The translations under genes and the position numbers were made by a program. A stretch of 64,000 bases of DNA from Streptomyces humi (GTDB lineage: Bacteria; Actinomycetota; Actinomycetes; Streptomycetales; Streptomycetaceae). The notes under the pieces were generated by a model, which ran no database searches, was not told where the DNA came from, and saw only the letters and a program-made list of their open reading frames with translations. Positions 8,249-15,992 of this stretch are shown here, piece by piece (within the stretch, counting starts at the first letter, position 1; each line of letters begins with the position of its first letter). The stretch spans positions 37,737 through 101,736 of the forward strand of contig NZ_LBMU02000085.1 in assembly GCF_001005085.2 (NCBI RefSeq), read 5' to 3'.

Positions 8249-8836
8249 GTGCAACCCCGTATTCCCCGCCAGCCCGCCCAGGACCAGGGTGGTATCCACG
8301 CGGACGACGATGCCGGGCTCGGTGCCGAGCTGGCAGCGGTGGTCGCCGGTGCCCGCCGCCGGGCCGTGCGGGACGGGGACCGCCAGGTCGACACCGCCCA
8401 TCTGCTGCACTCCCTGATCGAGTACGACCCCGAGGTCCGCGACGTCGTCGGCGACGCCCCGCAACTCGCCCGGCTGCTCGGCTACCTCGTGCAGCGCAGC
8501 ATCGGCTACGGCCTGCGCTGGCAGAGCGGGGTCGAGGACTCCGGCGCGCTGCCGTCCGTCGGGCCCGGCGAGGTGAGGCGCGACGGGAGGACCGGCGGTG
8601 CCTGGTCTCCGGTGGCGGCGGCCGCGGTGGAGTACGCCCGCAGCCGCGCCCGGCGTCGCGGCGGCACCCGCGCCCAGGGCGTCGACCTCCTCGCGGGGCT
8701 GGTCGTCGACCCGGAGTCGCGGGCCGTGCAGGTGCTGGAACGGGCGGGTGTGGCCGCCCGTGGCCTGGCCGCGCGGATCGACACGGACGACGGGCTGTGG
8801 GACCCCGGCATGGAGAGCCGCACGTCCAGCCGTTGA
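8249..8836 (+). CDS. Clp N-terminal-domain-like protein
   Basis: A 195-residue protein with two halves that resemble the repeats of the ClpA/ClpC N-domain: DTAHLLHSLIEYDPEVRDVV at about residue 48, and GVDLLAGLVVDPESRAVQVLERAGV at about residue 143. There is no AAA+ ATPase part, so it is a stand-alone Clp_N protein, a type that in actinobacteria may act as an adaptor or a decoy for Clp chaperones (inference). The GTG at 8249 follows GGGGTGGGGG. It may be cotranscribed with the EamA gene after it. Confidence 0.65.
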   Translation: MQPRIPRQPAQDQGGIHADDDAGLGAELAAVVAGARRRAVRDGDRQVDTAHLLHSLIEYDPEVRDVVGDAPQLARLLGYLVQRSIGYGLRWQSGVEDSGALPSVGPGEVRRDGRTGGAWSPVAAAAVEYARSRARRRGGTRAQGVDLLAGLVVDPESRAVQVLERAGVAARGLAARIDTDDGLWDPGMESRTSSR

Positions 8837-8888
8837 GACAGGAGTCATGGGGGATGACGGTCATGTCGCCCCCTGTCATCATGTGCCG

Positions 8889-9857
8889 GTGCACACCACT
8901 GACAGCAGCCATGAAAAGAGCCTCGGGCTCCTGCTCGCCCTCGGCTCGGCGCTCGCCTTCGGCGGCTCCGGCGTCGCGGCCAAGCCCCTGATCGAGGCGG
9001 GGCTCGCGCCGCTGCACGTGGTGTGGTTGCGGGTGGCCGGTGCCGCCCTGGTGATGCTTCCGCTCGCCGTCCGTCACCGTGACCTGCCGCGCCGCCGGCC
9101 CGCGCTGCTCGCCGGGTTCGGCCTGCTCGCCGTCGCGGGTGTCCAGGCCTGCTACTTCGCCGCGATATCCCGGATACCCGTCGGGGTGGCGCTGCTCGTG
9201 GAGTACCTCGCTCCCGCGCTGGTGCTCGGCTGGGTCCGCTTCGTGCAGCGACGGCCGGTGAGCCGGGCCGCCGCGCTCGGAGTGGTCCTCGCGGCGGGCG
9301 GCCTCGCCTGCGTCGTGGAGGTGTGGTCGGGGCTGCGCTTCGACGCCCTGGGGCTGGCGCTCGCGCTGGCCGCGGCCTGCTGCCAGGTGGGGTACTTCGT
9401 GCTGGCCGACCACGGCGGCGGCGAGGGCGTGGACCCGCTGGGCGTGATCGCGTACGGCCTGCTGGTGGGTGCCGGGCTGCTCACCGTGGTGGCCCGGCCG
9501 TGGGAGATGGACTGGTCGGTGCTGGGCGGCTCCGCGCGGATGCACGGGGTGGCCGTGCCGGCGGTGGCCCTGCTGGTGTGGATCGTGCTGGTCGCGACGG
9601 TCGTCGCGTACGTCACGGGGGTGCTGTCGGTGCGGCGGCTGTCGCCGCAGGTGGCGGGGGTGGTGGCCTGCCTGGAGGCGGTGGTGGCGACCGTGCTGGC
9701 GTGGGTGCTGCTGGGGGAGCGGCTGGGCGCGCCGCAGGTGCTGGGCGGGGTCGTGGTGCTGGCCGGGGCGTTCATCGCGCAGTCCGCCACGCCCGCGAAG
9801 GGCTCCGCCGAGCCCCGGGCGCGTGGTGAGGCCGTCGTGCGGGAGCCGGCCGTCTGA
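8889..9857 (+). CDS. EamA/DMT-family permease
   Basis: A 10-TMS drug/metabolite transporter of about 322 residues with two EamA repeats; the second ends in PQVAGVVACLEAVVATVLAW and LGERLGAPQVLGGVVVLAGA, the usual signature of the C-terminal repeat. The substrate cannot be told. The start is unsure: in-frame GTGs at 8883 and 8889 lie just before the first helix, and an ATG at 8847 has AGGAG only 2 bases upstream. The latter would add 14 residues. Confidence 0.82.
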   Translation: MHTTDSSHEKSLGLLLALGSALAFGGSGVAAKPLIEAGLAPLHVVWLRVAGAALVMLPLAVRHRDLPRRRPALLAGFGLLAVAGVQACYFAAISRIPVGVALLVEYLAPALVLGWVRFVQRRPVSRAAALGVVLAAGGLACVVEVWSGLRFDALGLALALAAACCQVGYFVLADHGGGEGVDPLGVIAYGLLVGAGLLTVVARPWEMDWSVLGGSARMHGVAVPAVALLVWIVLVATVVAYVTGVLSVRRLSPQVAGVVACLEAVVATVLAWVLLGERLGAPQVLGGVVVLAGAFIAQSATPAKGSAEPRARGEAVVREPAV

Positions 9858-9952
9858 GCGTCGCCGGCTGCCGGTGGGTGGCGGCCGGTCAAGCGGTTCC
9901 TCCCTCGGCCTTCGGTCAGGGGTCCCCCGTCGTCCCGGGGGGCGCCGCGACC

Positions 9953-10642
9953 TCAGCGGGCCGTCAGGTATCCCGGGACCGCGATGTCCCCGGCCAGGTC
10001 GTCGTTCGGGACCGGGGCTTCGTAGCCCTTGCGCAGTGGCAGCACACCCGCCCAGTACGGGAGGTCCATGTCCTCCGGCTCGTCGAGCGCGCCGCCCGTG
10101 CGGGTCTTCGCGGAGACCTCGTCCAGGTCGAGGCGGATCACCGCGGTCGCGGCCAGTTCCTTCTTGTCGGCCGGACGGGAGTCCGCGGAGCGCCCCGTCA
10201 CCACATGGTCGACCAGCGCGTCCAGGGCGAGGCGCTTCTCCTCGGGGTCGGTGACCTGGTGGGCGACGCCGTGCACCACGACCGAGCGGTAGTTGACCGA
10301 GTGGTGGAAGGCCGAGCGGGCCAGCACCAGGCCGTCGACATGGGTGACCGTCACGCACACCGGGAGCCCGGGGTCGGTCCGCCCGGTCATCCGCAGCGGG
10401 CGTGAGCCCGTCGAACCGTGCAGGTACAGCACCTCGCCGACCCGGCCGTACAGCGTCGGCAGGACCACCGGCGCGCCGTCGCGCACGAAGCCGAGATGGC
10501 AGACATAGCCCTCGTCGAGGATCGCGTGCACCACCTCCTTGTCGTACGACGCCTTGTGCGCGGCGCGCGTGGGGACGGTGCGGTCGGTCGGCTCGTAGGC
10601 GGCGGGCTGGGCCGGTACGGTCGCCGGCTGGGCTGTCTCCAT
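9953..10642 (-). CDS. Pyridoxamine 5'-phosphate oxidase-like FMN protein
   Basis: A 229-residue split-barrel protein of the PNPOx-like superfamily (nitroimidazole-resistance/flavin-binding branch). Visible are EGYVCHLGFVRDGAPVVLPT, VLYLHGSTGSRPLR and VCVTVTHVDGLVLARSAFHH, which form the FMN site. The ATG at 10642 is chosen because GGAG lies 8 bases before it; an upstream in-frame ATG at 10660 lies inside the palindrome. It is divergent from the MocR-type regulator at 10679, the common arrangement for regulators that sense PLP, so a B6-related role is plausible. Confidence 0.82.
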   Translation of the reverse strand: METAQPATVPAQPAAYEPTDRTVPTRAAHKASYDKEVVHAILDEGYVCHLGFVRDGAPVVLPTLYGRVGEVLYLHGSTGSRPLRMTGRTDPGLPVCVTVTHVDGLVLARSAFHHSVNYRSVVVHGVAHQVTDPEEKRLALDALVDHVVTGRSADSRPADKKELAATAVIRLDLDEVSAKTRTGGALDEPEDMDLPYWAGVLPLRKGYEAPVPNDDLAGDIAVPGYLTAR

Positions 10643-10679
10643 TGCGGAACTCCATTGCACTAGTGCATAATCTGCTTTG
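10642..10679 (+). promoter_or_regulatory. Promoter and palindrome of the MocR regulator
   Basis: A perfect 12-base palindrome TGCACTAGTGCA (10656-10667) sits between the divergent genes. It overlaps a plus-strand promoter: TTGCGG (10642-10647), 18-base spacer, CATAAT (10666-10671). The start codon GTG is at 10679, seven bases after the -10 box, so the regulator mRNA is predicted to be leaderless. Confidence 0.6.
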
Positions 10680-12010
10680 TGCTAGGAGAATATCGGATCG
10701 AAGGGCGTGGCGCAGCAGAGATTGCCGCCAGCGTCGAGCGCGCGGTGGGTTCCGGAGAGCTGGAACCCGGGCAACTACTGCCTCCGATGCGGGAGTTGGC
10801 GGCCCAGCTCGGGGTGAATCCCAATACGGTCGCGGCCGCGTACCGCACCCTGCGCGACCGCGGGGTCATCGAGACCGCCGGCCGCCGGGGCAGCCGGGTC
10901 CGGTCCAAGCCGGCCACCACCGGACGGGACGGCATCCGGGTGGACGTACCGGCCGGGGTGCGCGACCTGTCCTCCGGCAACCCCGACCCCGCGCTGCTGC
11001 CCGCCCTCGCGCCGGTGCTGGCGGCCGTGGCGGCGGAGGGTGACCGCGCCCCGGTCCTCTACGGCGCCGACCCGGTCGAGCCGGAACTGGAGCGCGTCTC
11101 ACACGCCGGGTTCGCCGCCGACGGCGTGCCCGCCGGTCCGGTCACCGTCACCTCGGGCTCCCTCGACGCCGTCGAACGCGTCCTGCTGGCCCACCTCCGC
11201 CCCGGGGACCCGGTCGCCGTCGAGGACCCCGGCTGGGGCCGCACCCTGGATCTCGTCCCCGCGCTCGGCCTGCGTACCGTGCCGGTGCCGGTGGACGACG
11301 AGGGACCGCGCCCCGACGGACTGCGCCGCGCGCTCGAATCGGGGGCGCGTGCGCTGATCGTCACGGCGCGGGCGCACAACCCCACCGGCGCCGCGGTGAG
11401 TGCCCCGCGCGCCCGAGCCCTGCGGGCCGTCCTGCGCGCCCACCCGGGCACCGTGCTGATCGAGGACGACCACGGGCACGGCATCGTCGACCTCCCCCTG
11501 CACCCCCTGGTGGGCGTCACCCGCCACTGGGCCTTCCTCCGCTCGGTCGCCAAGGCCTACGGCCCCGACCTGCGCCTGGCCGTCATGACCGGCGACGAGG
11601 TCACCGTGGACCGGGTACGGGGGCGTCAGCGCCTGGGGCCGGGGTGGGTGAGCCGGCTGCTCCAGCGCACGGTGGTCCGGATGTGGGCGGACGGCGCGGT
11701 CGACGGGCAGGCGGTCGCCGCGGCCTACCGGGCCCGTCGCGACCTGCTCATCGACGCGCTGGCCGACCAGGGCGTCCAGGCCCACGGCCGCAGCGGCATG
11801 AACGTGTGGGTCCCGGTCCCGGACGAGACGGGGGCGGTGTCCCGGCTGCTGCACGCCGGCTGGGGCGTGTCCCCCGGGGCGCGCTACCGCCTGGCGACCC
11901 CACCGGGCATCCGGATCACCGTCTCGACGCTGACCCCCGAGGAGACCGGCCGCCTGGCGGCGGCGGTGGCGGCGGCGGTGGGACCGGGGAGGGGCCGGGT
12001 ACTCGCCTAG
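10679..12010 (+). CDS. MocR/PdxR-type regulator (GntR HTH + aminotransferase fold)
   Basis: A 443-residue fusion. Residues 1-75 form a GntR winged helix (GELEPGQLLPPMRELAAQLG, NPNTVAAAYRTLRDRGVI). The rest is a fold-type I aminotransferase domain with GSLDAVERVLLAHLRPGD, ARAHNPTGAAVS and the PLP-lysine motif RSVAKAYGPDLRLAVMTG. Such proteins use PLP as ligand and control B6, GABA or taurine genes. The divergent PNPOx-like gene is the most likely target through the 12-base palindrome. No ribosome site precedes the GTG, in line with a leaderless transcript. Confidence 0.9.
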   Translation: MLGEYRIEGRGAAEIAASVERAVGSGELEPGQLLPPMRELAAQLGVNPNTVAAAYRTLRDRGVIETAGRRGSRVRSKPATTGRDGIRVDVPAGVRDLSSGNPDPALLPALAPVLAAVAAEGDRAPVLYGADPVEPELERVSHAGFAADGVPAGPVTVTSGSLDAVERVLLAHLRPGDPVAVEDPGWGRTLDLVPALGLRTVPVPVDDEGPRPDGLRRALESGARALIVTARAHNPTGAAVSAPRARALRAVLRAHPGTVLIEDDHGHGIVDLPLHPLVGVTRHWAFLRSVAKAYGPDLRLAVMTGDEVTVDRVRGRQRLGPGWVSRLLQRTVVRMWADGAVDGQAVAAAYRARRDLLIDALADQGVQAHGRSGMNVWVPVPDETGAVSRLLHAGWGVSPGARYRLATPPGIRITVSTLTPEETGRLAAAVAAAVGPGRGRVLA

Positions 12011-12028
12011 CCCGGTGGCCAGGTTTTC

Positions 12029-12192
12029 GCATGTGTCCCCCGGAGGCAGGCTCGTGGCATGTGTCCCCCGGAGGCAGGCTCGTGGCGTGTGTCCCCGGGG
12101 ACGGGCTCGTCACGTTTGTCCCCGGGGGCAGGCTCGTCACGGGTGTCCCCGGGGAAGCAGGCTCGTCGCGTGTGGCCCGGGGAGCCGGGATC
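12029..12192. repeat. Tandem 27-28-bp repeat array, six degenerate copies
   Basis: The motif GTGTCCCCCGGAGGCAGGCT and neighbours recurs with starts at 12033, 12061, 12089, 12116, 12143 and 12170. The first steps are 28 bases and the later ones 27. The first two copies are identical and the last ones diverge. The array fills the gap between the convergent MocR and EamA genes. Several copies contain the self-complementary core CCCCGGGG, so it may form a series of hairpins. Confidence 0.85.
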
Positions 12193-12193
12193 C

Positions 12194-13141
12194 TCAGGTG
12201 GTGACCGTCCTGGGCCGCATCTGGGTGAGCGCCGCCCCCGCCAGCACCACCACCGCCCCTACCGGCGTGCTCCAGTGCAGCGACTCGCCCAGCACCGCGA
12301 CGCCCGCCGCCGTGGCGATGACCGGGATGAAGTACGTGACCATCTGGGCGGTGGTCGGGCCGACCTCGGCGACCAGCCCGTACTGGATCAGCACCGCGAG
12401 CCCGGTGCCCAGCGCGCCCAGCGCGGCGATCGCCAGCAGGGGCAGCCAGGAGACATGCCCTGGGAAGGACGTGAACAGGGGTGTCACGACCGCCAGTTGC
12501 GCTGTCGCGAGAAGCAGTTGCGCCCCGGTCATGGACAGATGCGAGTTCCCCGTACCCGCCAGGGTCCGCCGGACGTAGATCCAGCCGATCGGATAGCTCA
12601 GCGACGCCAGCAGCGCCATCGCGGTGCCCGTGACGTCCAGCCCGTGGAAGCCCTGCCAGGCCCCCAGCACCGTCAGCACCCCGAGGAAGCCCAGGCCGAG
12701 CCCGGCGAAGCGGATCCGGGTCGGCCGGTCCTCCGACAGGGCCACCAGGGACAGCGCCATCCCCCACAGTGGCGAGGTCGCGTTGCAGATGCCGGCCAGG
12801 GTGGAGGGGATCGTCAGCTCGGAGTAGGCGAACAGGGAGAACGGCAGCGCGTTCAGCAGGAACGCGGCGACCGCCAGCCGGCCCCAGGTGCGGGCCCCGC
12901 GCGGCAGCCGCTCCCGCTTCCAGGCCATCGCCGCCGCCAGCACCGCCGTGCCGAACACCAGCCTGCCGAGGGTGACCTGGAACGGGGCGTACCCCTGCGT
13001 CCCCACCTTGATCAGGAGGAAGCTGAAGCCCCAGATCAGCGACAGGACGCCGAAGCGCAGACGCCAGTCGAGGCGGGGGCGGGGCGGATCGCCGGCAAGC
13101 GTCGGCTCGCCGGTCGCGGCGGTGGTGGTCACGGTGCTCAT
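12194..13141 (-). CDS. EamA/DMT-family permease
   Basis: A 315-residue 10-TMS transporter with the two EamA halves: SLIWGFSFLLIKVGTQGYAP starts the first and GPTTAQMVTYFIPVIATAAG lies in the second, with LGESLHWSTPVGAVVVLAGA at the end. It probably exports amino acids or other small metabolites. The ATG at 13141 has GGTGG 6 bases upstream; an earlier in-frame start at 13177 runs into the promoter region. It is divergent from the LysR gene at 13216, which probably controls it. Confidence 0.88.
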   Translation of the reverse strand: MSTVTTTAATGEPTLAGDPPRPRLDWRLRFGVLSLIWGFSFLLIKVGTQGYAPFQVTLGRLVFGTAVLAAAMAWKRERLPRGARTWGRLAVAAFLLNALPFSLFAYSELTIPSTLAGICNATSPLWGMALSLVALSEDRPTRIRFAGLGLGFLGVLTVLGAWQGFHGLDVTGTAMALLASLSYPIGWIYVRRTLAGTGNSHLSMTGAQLLLATAQLAVVTPLFTSFPGHVSWLPLLAIAALGALGTGLAVLIQYGLVAEVGPTTAQMVTYFIPVIATAAGVAVLGESLHWSTPVGAVVVLAGAALTQMRPRTVTT

Positions 13142-13215
13142 ACCGTCCACCTTGCTGGAGCCGACGTCGTAGCACAATCGAGATTTCCCGTGCAGTACCT
13201 CGTAGGATCGCTTAC

Positions 13216-14118
13216 ATGTTGAACTTGGAGCGCCTGCGTACCCTCGACGCCCTCGCCCGGCACGGCTCGGTCAGCGGGGCCGCCGACGCCCTGCACGTCA
13301 CGACGTCGGCCGTCTCGCAGCAGATGGGCAAACTGGAGCGCGAGGTGGACCAGCAGCTGCTCGCCAGGAACGGACGGGGCGTCCGGCTCACCGACGCCGG
13401 GCGGCTGCTCGCCGAGCACGCGGCCCGCATCCTCTCCCAGGTGGAGCTGGCCCAGTCCGACCTGGAGGCGCACCGGGGCCAGGTCGTCGGCGAACTCCGG
13501 CTGTCGGCGTTCCCGACGGCCGCCCGCGGCCTCTTCCCGGCCGCGCTGGCCGCGCTGCGCACCCGGCACCCGGCCCTGCGCGTCCGCTCCAGCGAACTGG
13601 AACCGGAGAGCGGCATCGCCGGGGTGGTCCGCGGCGACCTCGACCTCGCCGTCGTCCTGGACTGGTACAACAAGCCGATGCCGCTGCCCGACGGGCTGGT
13701 CAAGGCGCCCCTGCTCGACGACCCCGCCGACGTGGCCCTCCCGGTCGGCCACCGGCTCGCCGGCCGGGACGAAGTGGACCTGGGGGAGTTCGCCGAGGAC
13801 GAGTGGATCACCTGGGGCGAGGGCGAGTTCTGCCACGAGTGGCTGATGTTCACGCTGCGCTCGCGCGGGGTCGAACCGATCGTCGGGCACCGAGCCGCCG
13901 AGACGCACACCCAACTCAACCTGGTGGCGGCCGGGCTGGGCGTCTGCATCGCCCCGCTGCTCGGTCGTCACCCGGTGCCCGAGGGCATCGTGACGGTGCC
14001 GCTCAGGCAGCGGGTGCGCCGCCACGTGTACGTCGTCTGGCGGGCGGACGCCGACCGCCGCCCGTCGATCCGGGCGGCGGTGCAGGCCCTGCGCGGCGCG
14101 GCCGAGGCGATCTCCTGA
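13216..14118 (+). CDS. LysR-family transcriptional regulator
   Basis: A 300-residue LTTR. The HTH lies at residues 1-60 (LERLRTLDALARHGSVSGAA, HVTTSAVSQQMGKLEREV) and the periplasmic-binding-like effector domain from about residue 90 (GELRLSAFPTAARGL). The ATG at 13216 comes eight bases after TAGGAT (13203-13208), a good -10 box, and lacks a ribosome site, so a leaderless mRNA is likely. The partner gene is the divergent EamA permease, the classic exporter/LTTR pairing. Confidence 0.93.
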   Translation: MLNLERLRTLDALARHGSVSGAADALHVTTSAVSQQMGKLEREVDQQLLARNGRGVRLTDAGRLLAEHAARILSQVELAQSDLEAHRGQVVGELRLSAFPTAARGLFPAALAALRTRHPALRVRSSELEPESGIAGVVRGDLDLAVVLDWYNKPMPLPDGLVKAPLLDDPADVALPVGHRLAGRDEVDLGEFAEDEWITWGEGEFCHEWLMFTLRSRGVEPIVGHRAAETHTQLNLVAAGLGVCIAPLLGRHPVPEGIVTVPLRQRVRRHVYVVWRADADRRPSIRAAVQALRGAAEAIS

Positions 14119-14140
14119 CCGCCCCGCTCCTTTGACAGCC

Positions 14141-14608
14141 CTACGCCGAGCCGAGCTTGCGGAAGTCCCAGGAGGCGGTCTTCGTCGGCGTCAGCCGGGC
14201 CCAGGCGTGCCTGCCGTCGTGCGGCATCTCGTCCAGGCCGAAGTTCTTGCGGGCGAACAGCGTCTCCACGTAGTCGAGTTCGGCGACGAGTTCGCCGGTG
14301 CGCGGGACCTCGCCCACGAACTCGACGGACCCTCTGAGCTCGACACCCCGCAGACTGTCGTACTCCTCACCGGAGTCGACGACCACCGCCACCCGCGGAT
14401 CACGCGTCAGGTCCTTCCAGCGCTGGCTGCGCACCACCGAGTACAGCCACAGTGACGTGCCGTCCCACGCGAACCACAGGGCGCTCACGTGCGGCGCGCC
14501 GGACGCCGAGACGGTCGCCACCCGGCAGGTGCGCTGGCTGGTGAGGAACTCGTCCAGCTCACCGGGCGTCATCATGATCTTCCGGCCCCGGCGCTGCGTG
14601 ACGGTCAT
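14141..14608 (-). CDS. PPOX-class FMN/F420-type split-barrel protein
   Basis: A 155-residue pyridoxamine-oxidase-like protein with TCRVATVSASGAPHVSALWF and SQRWKDLTRDPRVAVVVDSG, both usual in the flavin/F420-dependent PPOX class. Whether it binds FMN, F420 or heme cannot be seen. It converges on the LysR gene and is divergent from the isochorismatase-fold gene at 14694. Confidence 0.8.
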   Translation of the reverse strand: MTVTQRRGRKIMMTPGELDEFLTSQRTCRVATVSASGAPHVSALWFAWDGTSLWLYSVVRSQRWKDLTRDPRVAVVVDSGEEYDSLRGVELRGSVEFVGEVPRTGELVAELDYVETLFARKNFGLDEMPHDGRHAWARLTPTKTASWDFRKLGSA

Positions 14609-14693
14609 GCGGCCCCCCTTCTCTTCTCTTCTTCCGTTCCCGCGCGATGGCGGTTAGTGTCGCCCGCCCCGCACCAAGGCGGAAGGGGGCGTC

Positions 14694-15341
14694 ATGCCGT
14701 CGTCGTACGAACGGCTCGCGGAGATCCTCGATCCCGTGAGCACGGTCCTGCTCACCGTCGAATGCCAGCAGGGCGTGGTGGGCCCGGACAGCGCGCTGCC
14801 CGAACTCGCCCGCGAGGCCCACGCGTCGGGCGCGCTCGCCAACATCGCCCGGCTGGTCGCCGCCGCGCACGAGACGGGCGTCCAGGTGATCCACGCGATC
14901 GCCGAACGCCGTCCCGACGGCCGGGGCGCGAACCGCAACGCCCGGCTCTTCCGCGCCGCCGAACGGCTGCCGGTCCAGCAGCTCTCCGGTACGGCGGCGG
15001 TGCGCGTGGCGCCCCCCGTCGAGGTCGCGGAGCAGGACCTGGTCGTACGACGGCTGCACGGCCTGTCGCCGATCCAGGGCACCGATGTCGACCCGCTGCT
15101 GCGCAACCTCGGCTGCCGCACCCTGGTCGTCACCGGTGTCTCGGCCAACGTGGCCGTGCCCAATGCGGTGTTCGACGCGGTCAACCTGGGCTACACGGCG
15201 GTCGTACCGGCCGACGCCATCGCGGGAGTTCCCTCCGAGTACACCCCCGCGATGGTCCGCAACACCCTCGCTCTGGTCGCCACGGTCGCGACCACGGACG
15301 AGGTGCTCGGCTGCCTCAGGCGCCCGCGCCGGCGGGCCTGA
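14694..15341 (+). CDS. Isochorismatase-fold protein lacking the catalytic triad
   Basis: A 215-residue cysteine-hydrolase-superfamily protein. The fold is clear (STVLLTVECQQGVVGPD, GCRTLVVTGVSANVAVPNAV, FDAVNLGYTAVVPADAIAG). The residues normally used are changed. The D of the TVDxQ strand is Glu, the Lys before the H/G loop is Arg (VVRRLHGLSP), and the nucleophilic Cys in GVxxNxCV is Ala. Either it is a non-catalytic binding protein or the chemistry differs. The ATG at 14694 has AAGGGGG upstream. Confidence 0.82.
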   Translation: MPSSYERLAEILDPVSTVLLTVECQQGVVGPDSALPELAREAHASGALANIARLVAAAHETGVQVIHAIAERRPDGRGANRNARLFRAAERLPVQQLSGTAAVRVAPPVEVAEQDLVVRRLHGLSPIQGTDVDPLLRNLGCRTLVVTGVSANVAVPNAVFDAVNLGYTAVVPADAIAGVPSEYTPAMVRNTLALVATVATTDEVLGCLRRPRRRA

Positions 15342-15344
15342 GCG

Positions 15345-15833
15345 TCAGGCCAGCGAGATCTGGTCGCCGGCGACCGTGATGTTCGCGGCGGTCAGGCCGG
15401 TCGTCGCCGGGCCCTGCTTCACGCTGCCGTCCGCGATGGCGAACTTGCTGCCGTGACACGGGCAGACGATCTCGCCGTCGGCCACGCTGGACACCGCGCA
15501 GCCCGCGTGCGGGCACTTCGTCGAGAACGCCTTGTAGGTGCCCGACGTCGGCTGGGTGACGACCACGGACTGGTCCTTGTAGATCGTGCCGCCGCCCTCG
15601 GGGATGTCCGAGGTCTTGGCGAGCGCGGTGCCGCCGCCCGCCGCGGTGGAGGTGTCGGTCGAGCCCCCGCCCGTGCCGTTGCTGTCCTGGGTGGTGGAGC
15701 CGGCGCCCGAGCCCGAGTTGTCGTCGGACGACCCGCAGGCGGTCAGCGCGGCGGCGAGCCCCGCCGCTCCGGCCGCCGCCATGACGGTGCGGCGGCCCGG
15801 TGCGGCTGAGGGGTTGAGCGGTGCGCTGGTCAT
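15345..15833 (-). CDS. Rieske 2Fe-2S lipoprotein
   Basis: A 162-residue exported iron-sulfur protein. An RR-containing signal (GRRTVMAAAGAAGLAAALTAC) ends in a lipobox LTAC, so it is probably a TAT-exported lipoprotein on the outer face of the membrane. A Ser/Gly-rich linker follows. The Rieske ligands are CPHAGC and CPCHGSKF at about residues 108-130. It would act as a one-electron carrier, but no partner oxidase is adjacent. It converges on the isochorismatase-fold gene with 3 bases between stops. Confidence 0.92.
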   Translation of the reverse strand: MTSAPLNPSAAPGRRTVMAAAGAAGLAAALTACGSSDDNSGSGAGSTTQDSNGTGGGSTDTSTAAGGGTALAKTSDIPEGGGTIYKDQSVVVTQPTSGTYKAFSTKCPHAGCAVSSVADGEIVCPCHGSKFAIADGSVKQGPATTGLTAANITVAGDQISLA

Positions 15834-15992
15834 GTGAGGGGTTCCCTTCCGCGGAGCTTCTCGTTGATCCGTCCAGGGGTACGGCCTTCGGGCACCACCT
15901 GTTCAGACGGCATCCAGATAGTGACCACCCTGGACATGAGCTTCCGGTGAAAGGGCGCTGTCGGTTCGCTGTCAGCCTGTGCGCCGCCGGGA

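Noticed and set aside
8142..10655. 837-codon minus-strand frame
   Set aside because: It spans the clear Clp_N and EamA genes on the other strand and PNPOx in another frame; a GC-rich DNA artefact.
12029..12192. CRISPR array
   Set aside because: The units are contiguous tandem repeats without distinct spacers.
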